A program made the position numbers and the translations under genes. From the NCBI GenBank assembly GCA_026390815.1, contig JAPLFH010000024.1, positions 124,001 through 188,000 of the forward strand: 64,000 nucleotides of DNA. Reading direction: 5' to 3'. Source of the stretch: Ignavibacteriales bacterium (GTDB lineage: Bacteria; Bacteroidota; Ignavibacteria; Ignavibacteriales; SURF-24). The notes below the pieces were generated by a model. The model ran no database searches. It was not told the origin of the DNA and was given only the letters and a program-made list of their open reading frames with translations. This document shows positions 1 to 9,243 of the stretch, one piece after another (the stretch's first letter is position 1; each line of letters begins with the position of its first letter).

Positions 1-696
1 GCTGCCGATTTGTACAGAATGTACTCCCGATTTTCTGAAATGAAAGGATGGAAGAAAGAAGTAATTGATATTAATGAATCGGGTTTAGGCGGATTAAAAG
101 AAGTTGTTTTCTCTTTAAATGGGCAGGGAGTTTACGGCGATTTGAAATTTGAAAATGGTGTTCATCGCGTGCAGAGAGTACCTTTGACAGAAACACAGGG
201 TAGAGTTCACACTTCTGCGGCTTCTGTTGTAGTTATGCCGGAGGTTGAAGAAGTTCAGATAGATATCGATATGAACGAATTACGAATTGATGTTTACAGA
301 AGCGGTGGCGCTGGTGGACAGAATGTAAATAAAGTTGAAACTGCAATTAGAATAACTCACATTCCAACCGGAATAGTTGTTCAATGCCAGGATGAAAGAT
401 CGCAGTTAAAAAACAGGCAGAAGGCGATGAAGGTTTTACGAGCACGACTTTATGATGCAAAGCAAAAAGAAAGAACAGATGAAATTGCCGCTACCAGAAA
501 ATCAATTGTAAGAAGCGGCGACAGAAGTGATAAAATTAGAACGTACAACTTTCCGCAAAACAGAGTTACAGATCACCGGATTGGTTTAACTCTTTATAAC
601 CTTTCCAACATCATGGAAGGTGATGTAAAGGATTTAATCGAAGCGCTAAAAATGGCTGATAGAGCAGAGAAGCTAAACAGCAGTGTCGAAGCATAA
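1..696 (+). CDS. prfA: Peptide chain release factor 1, 3' part
   Basis: C-terminal two thirds of release factor 1, which recognises UAA/UAG stop codons and triggers peptidyl-tRNA hydrolysis on the ribosome. The frame is open from base 1 ([11 protein letters not shown]), so the start lies before the window; the apparent start at base 10 is only an internal TTG. The catalytic GGQ loop is in [12 protein letters not shown], followed by the family-typical VQCQDERSQ and an ITDHRIG-like VTDHRIG block near the end. Nothing suggests a defect. No terminator is obvious in the roughly 200 bases before the next gene. Product assignment is secure; only the length is unknown. Confidence 0.97.
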   Translation, partial: AADLYRMYSRFSEMKGWKKEVIDINESGLGGLKEVVFSLNGQGVYGDLKFENGVHRVQRVPLTETQGRVHTSAASVVVMPEVEEVQIDIDMNELRIDVYRSGGAGGQNVNKVETAIRITHIPTGIVVQCQDERSQLKNRQKAMKVLRARLYDAKQKERTDEIAATRKSIVRSGDRSDKIRTYNFPQNRVTDHRIGLTLYNLSNIMEGDVKDLIEALKMADRAEKLNSSVEA

Positions 697-895
697 TCTT
701 AAACTTCTCTTGCTTTGTGCTTGTAACAACCAATCCAAAATCCCACGAGTTGGTACAAACAAAAATGGACTAGCATCAATAAAATTCTATTTCTTTATAA
801 TAAAAACAAAAATTATATTAATATTGAAAATAGTATTGCCATCCTGAAATTCCCGGGTGGCTTTTCTATAAGCCAAAATTTCAAAGAGGTTTTAA

Positions 896-3748
896 ATGAT
901 TAGCTTTAGAAAATTAATGTTCGCATTATTCTTCCTGGTTTTTCTTTGTGGAAATTTTTATAGTCAGAACCTAAGAGTTATTCAAAATGGAAACAGATAT
1001 TATTTATCAAATAAAGTAATTGTAAAATTAAAAACAGCGGCGGTAGACAATTTAAATAAAAGCATTTCACTTTCTTCTTCGCTTTCCAGTAAATTAATCT
1101 TATATAAAGTTCAGAAAGTAAGTAAGACTTTCTTAATCAATTCGTCTTCCTCAAACTCATTAAATAATATTGTAACAATAGAATATTCATCAGAAGTTGA
1201 TCCGATGATTGTTGCTGCAAAAGTCCGCAGTCTTGAAGGAGTGCTTTGGGCAGAGCCGCATTATGTTTATAAAATCAATTTTGTTCCAAATGATCCATCA
1301 TATTCATTACAATGGAGTTTATCAAAAATAAAAGCTCAGGAAGCCTGGGATATTTCAAAAGGAGATACTTCGGTTATTATTGCGATTGTAGATACGGGCA
1401 TAGATTGGGATCATCCGGATTTAGCAGCCAACATCTGGATCAACAGAAATGAAAATCCGAATAACGGAGTAGATGATGACCACAATGGTTTTGTTGATGA
1501 TTACAGAGGCTGGGATTTTGGTGGACTGAGCGGTTCGCCGGATAATAATCCAATGGAAGACCGTCCGGACCACGGAACACATGTTGCCGGTATTGCTTCG
1601 GCGGTTACAGATAATAGTGTAGGTGTTGCATCCATCGGAAGTAAGTGTAAATTGATGGCTGTAAAAACTTCACAAGATAATTACCGGGATGGAAATGGCA
1701 ATCCTTATATAGCGTACGGGTACGAAGGAATTGTTTATGCTGCCGATAATGGAGCTAAAGTAATAAATTGTAGTTGGGGTGGGTCGGGATTTTCTATGCT
1801 ATCGCAGGCGGTTATAAATTACACTTTATCTAAAGGGGCGCTTGTAGTTGCTGGCTCTGGTAATAATGGTGTTTCTGAAACAGAGTTTCCCGCAGGTTAT
1901 GATGGAGTACTTTCAGTTGCTTCAACTGGAACGAGCGATATAAAATCTTCATTTTCAAACTATGGCTATACTGTGGACGTTTGCGCACCCGGAGAAAGTA
2001 TTTATTCTACCTGGATGAATGATGGCTATGCTTACTTGCAGGGTACGTCAATGTCTTCGCCATGTGCTGCCGGCTTAGCCGGATTGGTATTCTCCCAGTT
2101 TCCTAATCTTTCTCCAATGCAAGTCGGGGAACAAATACGTGTTAATTGTGATAACATCGATAATATAAATTCTTCATTTGCAAAGCAGCTTGGTGGTGGA
2201 AGAATAAATGCTTTCAAAGCGTTAAGTAATACAAATTCAATTTCTGTCCGGGCATACAGTATTCAATATACTGATTTGACTACCGGCGGAGATGGTAATG
2301 GAATTTTTAAACCGGGAGAAGAAGTTCAGATTAATGTTAAATTCAGAAATATTTTAAATGCTACTTCAAACCTTGTAATTAATCTGCAAAGTCTTTCTAA
2401 TTTTGCCACTGTTGAAAATCCAGATTACAACGCAGGAACAATTAGTTCGCAAGATTCATTAACAGTAGCATTCAAATTTATTATAAACCAAAATGTACCG
2501 TACGATTATGTTCAATCATTCTTAATTAATTACAATGATGGCTCTTATTCAGACTTCCAGGGGCTGAATGTAACTGTAAATCCAACTTATCTAACTCAAG
2601 GTGGGAATGAAATTGAAATGACGGTTACAAGCAAGGGTAATCTTGGATTTAATGATTATGCAGATAATCAACAGGGAAATGGATTTAAATATAAAAACGG
2701 GAGCAACCTTTTGTTTGAAGGAGCCTTGATGTATGGAACGACAGCAACGAATGTTAATAACGTTGCGAGAAGTTCAGACGCTGGAGTTCAAAGCAAAGAC
2801 TTTTCAATAGTACAACCTTTTACTCTGTACATTCCGGGCGCAATTGCTGACCAGGAAGGACTAACAATTTTTAATGATAATTCTTCTCTTAAAAAACTTG
2901 GGATTACAACAAAATTACACACGTATTCTTTCGCCAGTACACCCTTGGAAAAATCTATTATCCTTCATTATCGATTTACCAATAAAGGCAGGACAAGCAT
3001 ATCTAATCTTTATACTGGTTTATATTTCGATTGGGATTTATATGGTGGTTCCACTGATGAAACAAATTATGACTCCGTGAATAATTTTGGATACGTACAT
3101 CCTACCGGCGGACAACCGGAGACTTATGTGGGTTGTGCATTAATCTCCTCTGCAAATTATGGATATTATGCGATACGCAATGAGGGTGGAGATGGTGGCT
3201 TTGGTGTATATGATGGATTTACTGATTCAGAAAAATGGGAAGCACTTTCCAGCGGTGTTTTTAAAAAGCAAGCCGGTCCCAGTGATATATCGATGGTTGT
3301 TTCTTCAGGACCATACTCATTAACAGTTGGCGATTCCGTTGATGTTGCATTTGCGATTTCTGCGGGGGATAATCTGGCAGACGTTCAGAATTCAATTAAT
3401 GCAAGCCGTACAAAGTTTTCTCAAATTATAACTGATGTAGAAAATAAAGTTGTTAAGGAGTCTTTGGAATTTAGATTGGAACAGAATTATCCGAATCCAT
3501 TCAACCCAGTTACAATTATAAATTACGAATTAGGAATTACTGGTAAAGTAACATTAAAAGTATATGATGTTCTTGGTAATGAAGTAGCAACACTTGTAAA
3601 CGAGGAAAAGTCAGCAGGTAAATACCAAGTTGAATTTAATGCAGCGAATCTGCCAAACGGTAAATCAGCATTTTCAAGCGGAGTTTATTTCTATAAATTG
3701 CAATCGGCAGGATTTACAACCACAAAGAAATTTATTTTATTGAAGTGA
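896..3748 (+). CDS. Secreted subtilisin-family (S8) serine protease with T9SS C-terminal sorting domain
   Basis: A 950-aa exported protease. Order: signal peptide (about 1-23, ending FYSQ), fervidolysin-like propeptide (about 25-125), S8 catalytic domain with Asp166 (VDTGID), His226 (DHGTHVAG) and Ser385 (GTSMSSP), a long beta-rich middle region, and a type IX sorting domain over the last ~90 residues (LEQNYPNPFNP ... GVYFYKL ... FILLK). The triad is complete, so an active enzyme is expected. The T9SS domain implies passage through the outer membrane and surface attachment or release. Start chosen at 896 because AAAGAGG lies just upstream. A hairpin follows the stop. Substrate cannot be read from sequence. 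Confidence 0.95.
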   Translation: MISFRKLMFALFFLVFLCGNFYSQNLRVIQNGNRYYLSNKVIVKLKTAAVDNLNKSISLSSSLSSKLILYKVQKVSKTFLINSSSSNSLNNIVTIEYSSEVDPMIVAAKVRSLEGVLWAEPHYVYKINFVPNDPSYSLQWSLSKIKAQEAWDISKGDTSVIIAIVDTGIDWDHPDLAANIWINRNENPNNGVDDDHNGFVDDYRGWDFGGLSGSPDNNPMEDRPDHGTHVAGIASAVTDNSVGVASIGSKCKLMAVKTSQDNYRDGNGNPYIAYGYEGIVYAADNGAKVINCSWGGSGFSMLSQAVINYTLSKGALVVAGSGNNGVSETEFPAGYDGVLSVASTGTSDIKSSFSNYGYTVDVCAPGESIYSTWMNDGYAYLQGTSMSSPCAAGLAGLVFSQFPNLSPMQVGEQIRVNCDNIDNINSSFAKQLGGGRINAFKALSNTNSISVRAYSIQYTDLTTGGDGNGIFKPGEEVQINVKFRNILNATSNLVINLQSLSNFATVENPDYNAGTISSQDSLTVAFKFIINQNVPYDYVQSFLINYNDGSYSDFQGLNVTVNPTYLTQGGNEIEMTVTSKGNLGFNDYADNQQGNGFKYKNGSNLLFEGALMYGTTATNVNNVARSSDAGVQSKDFSIVQPFTLYIPGAIADQEGLTIFNDNSSLKKLGITTKLHTYSFASTPLEKSIILHYRFTNKGRTSISNLYTGLYFDWDLYGGSTDETNYDSVNNFGYVHPTGGQPETYVGCALISSANYGYYAIRNEGGDGGFGVYDGFTDSEKWEALSSGVFKKQAGPSDISMVVSSGPYSLTVGDSVDVAFAISAGDNLADVQNSINASRTKFSQIITDVENKVVKESLEFRLEQNYPNPFNPVTIINYELGITGKVTLKVYDVLGNEVATLVNEEKSAGKYQVEFNAANLPNGKSAFSSGVYFYKLQSAGFTTTKKFILLK

Positions 3749-3775
3749 GTGTTCTTAAATCAAAAATTAAATTTT

Positions 3776-3800
3776 GGCTGATGAATATGATTTATCAGCC
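3776..3800 (+). terminator. Hairpin after the S8 protease gene
   Basis: GGCTGATGAA pairs with TTTATCAGCC (one G-U) around a 5-base loop, 27 bases after the protease stop. The downstream tract is ATTATTTAAA rather than a clean T-run, so termination strength is uncertain. Confidence 0.55.
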
Positions 3801-3843
3801 ATTATTTAAAGAGCACAATTTATGACACCCAAAAGCTTCATTC

Positions 3844-3957
3844 AAGTTTAACCGCGAGTTTCAAACCGATAAGGCTATAGAAGGACAAATTCATTGTTAC
3901 AAAAAAGAAGATGATCAATCAGTACAGCAGTTTTTAACTATTTCTGGCAATGAATGA
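3844..3957 (+). pseudogene. Short coding-looking remnant, origin unknown
   Basis: About 37 codons without stop read as protein-like sequence (KFNREFQTDKAIEG then QIHCYKKEDDQSVQQF) but have no start codon or ribosome site; a second stretch (NEDDIGKI, GDISDYLSA) continues in another frame after the stop. This is most simply a decayed gene fragment. I do not recognise the family, and chance cannot be excluded. The rest of 3801-4099 shows nothing else I can support. Confidence 0.2.
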
Positions 3958-4099
3958 AGATGATATTGGAAAAATATAAGGTGATATATCTGATTACCTT
4001 TCTGCTTAAGCTATTCATATAATCCATAGCAAATCTTTAAGTCCATTTCATGTAGATGTTTTGTGTTATTTTCAAAAATATATTTTTTAAATAAATTTT

Positions 4100-4126
4100 T
4101 TGTTTCAAAAAAAAGTTATATCTTTC
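4100..4126 (+). promoter_or_regulatory. Candidate Bacteroidota-type promoter for the 43-aa gene
   Basis: TTG at 4100-4102 and TATCTTTC at 4119-4126 resemble the -33 TTG / -7 TAnnTTTG pattern known for Bacteroidetes, with 16 bases between. Transcription would begin about 25 bases before the first leader hairpin. Such short AT-rich matches occur by chance, so this is a weak call. Confidence 0.3.
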
Positions 4127-4156
4127 TTTCAGTTTAAATCTATATAAAATAAAAAA

Positions 4157-4305
4157 CCCGAAGTAATAGCATACTTCGGGTAAAACAATAAATCCCAAAA
4201 ATCTAACAGTCGGCTTGATGTTGGGACTCTTAATAACACAAGGTTCAACTTAAACCTTCCAAGAGAAAAAGTCAAGCCATTTGTATCATTCCTTTAATAA
4301 GGAGG
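4157..4305 (+). promoter_or_regulatory. Structured 5' leader (candidate cis-regulatory RNA)
   Basis: Several complementary segments lie in 150 bases. CCCGAAGTA/TACTTCGGG forms a 9-bp hairpin (4157-4180). TCCCAA (4193-4198) can pair TTGGGA (4221-4226). GGCTTGA (4212-4218), inside that loop, can pair TCAAGCC (4272-4278), which would make a pseudoknot. AAGGTT/AACCTT (4240-4258) is a hairpin between them. TCCTT/AAGGA (4290-4303) covers the Shine-Dalgarno GGAGG (4301-4305). This is the arrangement of a translational riboswitch or other leader RNA, but it matches no class I recognise. The pairings are seen by eye; covariation is untested. On the opposite strand the first hairpin is followed by six T, so it could also act as a minus-strand terminator. 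Confidence 0.45.
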
Positions 4306-4311
4306 ACGCTA

Positions 4312-4443
4312 ATGTCTTCAAAAAAAGGAAAACCTGGATATATCAAAATATTCACCAAGAAAATAACTCTTCGTAATGGAAGAGTTATATATGCTGGAGA
4401 ATGTGGGCTTAAGGCCTTCTGTATCTGGGTTAAATCCAAATAA
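4312..4443 (+). CDS. 43-aa basic small protein of unknown function
   Basis: A 43-codon frame, MSSKKGKPGY to AFCIWVKSK, with a perfect AAGGAGG seven to eight bases before ATG and a strong terminator four bases after TAA. The protein is lysine-rich, has two cysteines, and reads as a compact beta-type segment (IKIFTKKITLRNGRVIYAGE). No signal peptide or membrane segment. The combination of candidate promoter, structured leader, ribosome site and terminator makes it a self-contained transcription unit, which argues strongly for a real gene. I do not recognise a family and propose no function; nucleic-acid binding is possible from charge alone. Confidence 0.7.
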   Translation: MSSKKGKPGYIKIFTKKITLRNGRVIYAGECGLKAFCIWVKSK

Positions 4444-4447
4444 TGAA

Positions 4448-4476
4448 AAAGCCGGTCTTTGGACCGGCTTTAATAT
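4448..4476 (+). terminator. Rho-independent terminator of the 43-aa gene
   Basis: AAAGCCGGTC pairs with GACCGGCTTT around a 4-base loop (TTTG), followed by TAATATTT. The A-rich 5' arm means it may also work for transcription from the right. Confidence 0.8.
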
Positions 4477-4547
4477 TTCAATCATACCAAATTAATTTTT
4501 GAAGCAATAAATACTCTCATAGACTTATAGCATTTTACTGGGGTATT

Positions 4548-4761
4548 CTGGAAGAGTATTTGGATAAAAGCCTTTTGATTTGATTGTGGCAGATTGTAAG
4601 ACGAAGAATATAAAAACACTCTGACAAGCATCTCTTCACTGAATGATCAAAGCATTAGTTTTCAATTAAAGAATGACTTTGTTGAATGTGGGAGATTCCG
4701 TTGTATTGGTAATAAGTTCGGAAAAGATTTTGATGTTATATTGATGCAAAAAAATATTTAA
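4548..4761 (+). pseudogene. Decayed GNAT (phosphinothricin acetyltransferase-like) remnant
   Basis: The 3' part reads SLNDQSISFQLKND then FVECGRFRCIGNKFGKDFDV and ends ILMQKNI-stop at 4761. This is the family-typical end of phosphinothricin-type N-acetyltransferases (ASIxLHexLGF-xexGRFrxVGxKFGrwlDVvlMQk). Upstream, recognisable pieces (LEEYLDKSLL, then ADCKTKNIKTL) lie in other frames, separated by at least two frameshifts, and the N-terminal half is not found. No ribosome site. I read it as a dead gene. It could instead be sequence errors in a live gene, but the missing N-terminus argues against that. The remainder of 4477-4854 holds nothing else I can name. Confidence 0.65.
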
Positions 4762-4854
4762 TATATAATAGACAGATTAAAAATTTCCCCCCATTTTTTT
4801 GTGGTGTTCATCTAAAGTGCTGATGATAAATTATCCGAAAGAAGTACTTTGTCT

Positions 4855-6006
4855 TTAGTCGAAATTCAATTTTATGTTTACAATTTCTGGTCGGTTTCCC
4901 AATCGTATTGGTGGTCCCCATCCGCCAAAACCGCTTGAAACATAAAAGTGCGTATTCCCTTTTTTCTTATAACCCCAGCTAACCTCATAAACCATTTCGG
5001 TAATATAGTTGAATGGCCAAAGCTGTCCGTGGTGTGTATGTCCGGATATTTGTAAATCCACTCCATTCTCAACTGCTTCATTCAATCCAAACGGTTGATG
5101 ATCCATCATAACAACTGGAAGGGTTTTGTCTACGCCCAACATAATTTCTTTTAATTCTTTCCTTTTCTTATGGGCAAATTGATTAATGCTTCTGTCTTCT
5201 CTTCCAACCAAATAAAAGCTGTTGTTAATCTTAACCGAAGTATCGCGCAGCATTTTTATTCCATGCTCACCAAGATATTTTACTGCGGCTTCAACTCCGC
5301 CAATGTATTCATGATTTCCGGTAATTGCATAAACTCCGTGTTGGGCTTTAATATTTCGCAATGTATCTCCAAGATCTTCCTTTATAACCGGCGCAAGATC
5401 TTCATCAATTATATCACCGGCAAGCAACACAATATCTGGCTTTAAGGAATTGATTGTATTTACAAGAAAACTCAGGCGCGATTTACCAATTATTGTCCCA
5501 AGATGAATATCAGAAGCAACAACAACGTTCCAGCTTGTTTGTGAATTAACTTTCTTTGGAATATTTATCTCCAGTGTTTTAATGCGGGGATTAAGAGCAT
5601 TTATCCTTCCGGCAATTAACGCCAAGAAAGAAATTGAAACAAGGATTATCGCTATAACCTGTTTTGTTTTTGCGTAATCTTTAAATATAAATTGAGGAAA
5701 AATTCCTGTTAGATAATTGATCAGTCGGAGGATATCTATCAGCAAAACACCAAGTAAAAGATAAACCATTATTGCAAGCCAGAATGATCCGATCCAAACA
5801 AAGACATCACTAAATGTAGAGAGCGCGAAATTTTCTATAACTCTTCCTGCAAGGTAAGAAAGCGCTAGAAACAAAAAGAGGATCAGGTAATAAGTCCTGA
5901 TTGGTGAGTCTTTTGGAATTGCCTGCCATCCGCGGATGAAGATGTAATAATTAACCGATCCATAAATGAGAAGCACAATAGAAAAAAAGATTATAAAGTT
6001 TTTCAT
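4855..6006 (-). CDS. Membrane-anchored calcineurin-like metallophosphoesterase
   Basis: A 383-aa protein with about four hydrophobic helices in the first ~140 residues, then a metallophosphoesterase domain of the YkuE/YpbG type. Metal-site motifs are all present: ASDIHLG, LLAGDIID, TGNHEY and SGHTHHGQLWP. Members hydrolyse phosphoester bonds with two metal ions; some relatives act on lipid A precursors, but the substrate here cannot be read. The catalytic domain probably faces one side of the inner membrane. Monocistronic by position, with a divergent gap before the lipoprotein at 6286. Fold assignment is firm, substrate is not. Confidence 0.9.
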   Translation of the reverse strand: MKNFIIFFSIVLLIYGSVNYYIFIRGWQAIPKDSPIRTYYLILFLFLALSYLAGRVIENFALSTFSDVFVWIGSFWLAIMVYLLLGVLLIDILRLINYLTGIFPQFIFKDYAKTKQVIAIILVSISFLALIAGRINALNPRIKTLEINIPKKVNSQTSWNVVVASDIHLGTIIGKSRLSFLVNTINSLKPDIVLLAGDIIDEDLAPVIKEDLGDTLRNIKAQHGVYAITGNHEYIGGVEAAVKYLGEHGIKMLRDTSVKINNSFYLVGREDRSINQFAHKKRKELKEIMLGVDKTLPVVMMDHQPFGLNEAVENGVDLQISGHTHHGQLWPFNYITEMVYEVSWGYKKKGNTHFYVSSGFGGWGPPIRLGNRPEIVNIKLNFD

Positions 6007-6285
6007 TTTATTTTGGAAGTTTTCTTGTTGACAACATAGTTTAGCTAAAAGAGGTTTCAGAGCGTTTAATAAATCTCTTTTTATAATCTAATTCAAAATT
6101 AACCCCTCCATGTAAATAATTCAAATTTCAATCGGCAGATACAGTTTTAATTAAGGTAAACCGATCAGCTTTTCTGGTAAATCAATCTAAAAGAAGAAAC
6201 CAAAATCAATTTCAGGTTGTCAACAGTATATAAAAATTCCATTTCTTTTACAGAATTAATAAAATTTAGGATATAGAGGTTCGAA

Positions 6286-7107
6286 ATGAAAAAGATATTT
6301 TATGCGTTTGTTATTTTATTTATGTCAATAAGTTTTTGGCAATGTAGCTCTACAAAAGATTTAGCAAGTATCTGGAATGATAAGAAGATAACCATTGATG
6401 GAAACCAGGAAGATTGGCAGAACAAACTAAATTATAATACTGATGAAAATATTGCCTATGGATTTTGTAATGACGATGAAAATTTGTATTTGTGTATAAC
6501 AACCGGAGAAAGAGCCCGGATGTTTCAGATAATAAGATCCGGGTTTACAATATGGTTTGAAACAATCGGTACTGATGGCAAGACAATCGGAATCAAATAT
6601 CCAATCGGAGAATCAGCGTTTAATCGTGATGAGTCGATGAATATTAATCGGGATGAAATGGAAAAATTAAAGATGGAAGAAATTATCAATAAATTTCAAT
6701 TGACCGAAAATGAATTCTCAGTTCTTAATAAGGAAAAATTTCCATTAACTGCATTTAATCTTCAGAATAAAGCAGGGATAGAAATTAAATTGGGGTACCA
6801 CCTTCAACAATTTGTTTATGAAATGAAAATTCCATTAAAAGGATTGAGCCCAAAAGAGTACTGTGTAAATGCTAATCCTGGAGATGTTATTAAAGTTGGA
6901 TTTCAAACAGAAGAATTTAACCGCGAGAGACTTGGAAACAAGAACATGGGTGATGGAATGGGGCAAGGAATGGCAGGGGGTAGACGTGGAGGAAAATCAA
7001 TGGGCGGTGGAGGAAATCGCAAGGGCAATTTTCCGCAGCAATTGAAACAGTTAGATTTCCAGGTAAAATTAACGTTAGTGAGTAGCACGGGTGTGATTCA
7101 AAAATAG
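6286..7107 (+). CDS. Putative lipoprotein with CBM9-like N-terminal region and Gly/Arg-rich segment
   Basis: A 273-aa exported protein. The N-terminus has a hydrophobic stretch ending SFWQCSS, so Cys20 is a likely lipidation site although FWQC is a loose lipobox. Residues ~30-90 (ITIDGNQEDWQNKL ... DENLYLCITT) resemble the start of carbohydrate-binding family 9-like domains found in secreted Bacteroidota proteins. Residues ~220-250 are rich in Gly, Met, Arg and Lys (MGDGMGQGMAGGRRGG), a low-complexity surface-exposed or flexible segment. It faces the acyl-CoA synthetase gene tail to tail. No close family is recognised. Confidence 0.75.
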   Translation: MKKIFYAFVILFMSISFWQCSSTKDLASIWNDKKITIDGNQEDWQNKLNYNTDENIAYGFCNDDENLYLCITTGERARMFQIIRSGFTIWFETIGTDGKTIGIKYPIGESAFNRDESMNINRDEMEKLKMEEIINKFQLTENEFSVLNKEKFPLTAFNLQNKAGIEIKLGYHLQQFVYEMKIPLKGLSPKEYCVNANPGDVIKVGFQTEEFNRERLGNKNMGDGMGQGMAGGRRGGKSMGGGGNRKGNFPQQLKQLDFQVKLTLVSSTGVIQK

Positions 7108-7164
7108 AAATCCGATTTGAATTTTTATCAAAAAGAATCTGGAAGTAATTGAATTATTTTTTTA

Positions 7165-9243
7165 TTAAATGATTTTAATTCTTACATCAACTGCAGAAAA
7201 AGAATCATTCTCATCAATAACCAGCGGATTGATATCGAATTCCGAAATCTCATCGTAATCTAAAATCATTTGGGCGGCTGACTTAATAATTCTATTTAGC
7301 ATTTCAATATCAATTGCCTTTTCTCCGCGGACTCCACCAAGAATTTTTCCAATCTTTGTTTGGTGAATCAAATCTTCAACATCATAATTTGATAAGTGAG
7401 CAGATTTAATTCTTGTATCATTAATAACTTCAACATATTTTCCACCGCTCCCAAACATAATCATTGGTCCAAAGGACTGATCTCTGAATCCGCCCAGCAG
7501 CAGCTCGTGTTTGGTTTTTAAGTATGGTTGAAGCAAAAATCCTTCAACGGAAAAATTATTTCTTTTAAAGTTTTGTATCATATCTTCAACAGCAGTAATC
7601 AATTCTTCTTTTGATTTGATATTAAGTTTAACCGCTTCAAATTCTGATTTATGAACAACATCTTTGCTTATTCCTTTTAGTACCAATGGGTATTTAAGTT
7701 TGTAAATTTCTTCAAGTCTGTAAAGCTCATCTTCGGTGAACATAAAATTATGAACCAGCGGAAGATTATATTCTGCAGCAAGCTGATCAATTTCCTCTGG
7801 AAGCAGATAACCCGGATTAAATGAAAACTTTTTGGGAGAAGATGATTTATTTAGTCGTTCATTTAAATCATTTTTATTTCTCTCACCACTTTCTTTTAAA
7901 AACAGCATGTTGGAAATAACTTCCACAGTGTCCTCTGGATTTCTGAACACTGGTTTTTTAATTTTTGAATTCTGCCTGTAATCATTCCAGAATTCCGGCA
8001 GTGGCATACAAACCTGAAGAATTGGTTTCTCCGAATGAATTTGGTAAACAGCTTCTATTACAGGAAGCGGTTGAACCATAACTGGCTCAACAAAAATTGA
8101 AATAACAGCATCGATATTGTAATCGTTGATAACGGTTTCAACAACTCGTTTATAAACTTCGGCGGTTCCTCCTGGAAGCAAGTCAACCGGATTTTCTACA
8201 CTTCCCTCTCGATGTACAATTTCTTTAAGTTGCTTTTTTGTTTCATTTGTAAATGAAGCTAAAACCAATTGTCTTTTCTCCAAAGCATCAACAGCAAGGA
8301 TTGCCGGTCCGCCGGCGTTTGTTATAATGGCTACACGGTTTCCTTTCGGTGCCGAGAAATATTCAAAACCTTTTGCGGTGTTAAAAAGTTCGTTTAAATC
8401 AGCGGCGCGGATAATTCCAAATTGATTCATTACTGCATCAACAACTTTATCGCTGCTGCCAAGAGCGCCGGTGTGCGATGAGGCTGCTTTCATTCCTTCT
8501 AAAGTTCTTCCGGCTTTTAATACAATGGTTGATTTTGTAATTTTTCTTTCGTAGAAGTTCTGTATAAATTCTTTTCCATCAACAAAACTTTCCAAGTAAA
8601 GAGCAAGTATTTGTATATTATTATCTTTCTGCCAGAAATCAATTATATCATTCTCATTAACATCCACTTTATTGCCAACAGATATAAAGTGTGCAAATTT
8701 AATATCAGTATCTCTTAATGAATTTAACACGGCGGCACCAAGCGCCCCGCTCTGGGATAGAAAACCAACTTTGCCAAACTCGGGTTTTTCTGCAACGAAT
8801 GTTGCATTAAGTTTTACATCGGCAGATGTATTTATTACACCCATACAATTTGGACCAACCAAACTTGCGCCGGCAACTTTTACTTTTTCTAAAATATTTT
8901 TTTCAATTTGTTCCCCTTCCCTGCCGGTTTCCTTAAATCCAGCAGTGATTAAAATAATTGACTTTACATTCTTGCTCAATAGTTCATCAAGCGTTTGCTC
9001 AACAATTGATTTCGGAACAAGGATGATTGCCATATCAATTTCTTCATTAATGGAAGAAATAGTCTGATAACATTTTAATCCAAGTATTTCGTCTGCCTTT
9101 GGATTTACAGGAAACACTTTTCCTTTATATCCGTAAGTAAGGATTGTTTTAAGAAGCTCATACCCAATGCTTTTTTCTTTTGTGGAAGCTCCAGCAACGC
9201 AAATAGATTTTGGATAGAAGAAGTTTTTAAGATTTGAATTCAT
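7165..9243 (-). CDS. Acetate-CoA ligase (ADP-forming), fused alpha-beta subunit type
   Basis: A 692-aa protein with the ACD architecture in one chain: CoA-binding Rossmann domain (VAGASTKEKSIGYELLK), succinyl-CoA-synthetase-like domain with FLSQSGALG and the phospho-His motif SSHTGALG (about residue 257), and a C-terminal ATP-grasp domain (KYPLVLKGISKDVVHKSE ... FGSGGKYVEV). The enzyme interconverts acyl-CoA + ADP + Pi with acid + ATP, giving substrate-level ATP from acetyl-CoA in fermenting organisms. Some close homologues are protein acetyltransferases (Pat), but those have an extra GNAT domain, absent here. Transcribed alone, divergent from the TonB receptor. Confidence 0.93.
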   Translation of the reverse strand: MNSNLKNFFYPKSICVAGASTKEKSIGYELLKTILTYGYKGKVFPVNPKADEILGLKCYQTISSINEEIDMAIILVPKSIVEQTLDELLSKNVKSIILITAGFKETGREGEQIEKNILEKVKVAGASLVGPNCMGVINTSADVKLNATFVAEKPEFGKVGFLSQSGALGAAVLNSLRDTDIKFAHFISVGNKVDVNENDIIDFWQKDNNIQILALYLESFVDGKEFIQNFYERKITKSTIVLKAGRTLEGMKAASSHTGALGSSDKVVDAVMNQFGIIRAADLNELFNTAKGFEYFSAPKGNRVAIITNAGGPAILAVDALEKRQLVLASFTNETKKQLKEIVHREGSVENPVDLLPGGTAEVYKRVVETVINDYNIDAVISIFVEPVMVQPLPVIEAVYQIHSEKPILQVCMPLPEFWNDYRQNSKIKKPVFRNPEDTVEVISNMLFLKESGERNKNDLNERLNKSSSPKKFSFNPGYLLPEEIDQLAAEYNLPLVHNFMFTEDELYRLEEIYKLKYPLVLKGISKDVVHKSEFEAVKLNIKSKEELITAVEDMIQNFKRNNFSVEGFLLQPYLKTKHELLLGGFRDQSFGPMIMFGSGGKYVEVINDTRIKSAHLSNYDVEDLIHQTKIGKILGGVRGEKAIDIEMLNRIIKSAAQMILDYDEISEFDINPLVIDENDSFSAVDVRIKII

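Noticed and set aside
8672-9067. 131-codon plus-strand frame
   Set aside because: Antisense shadow of the conserved ADP-forming acyl-CoA synthetase, with no domain of its own.
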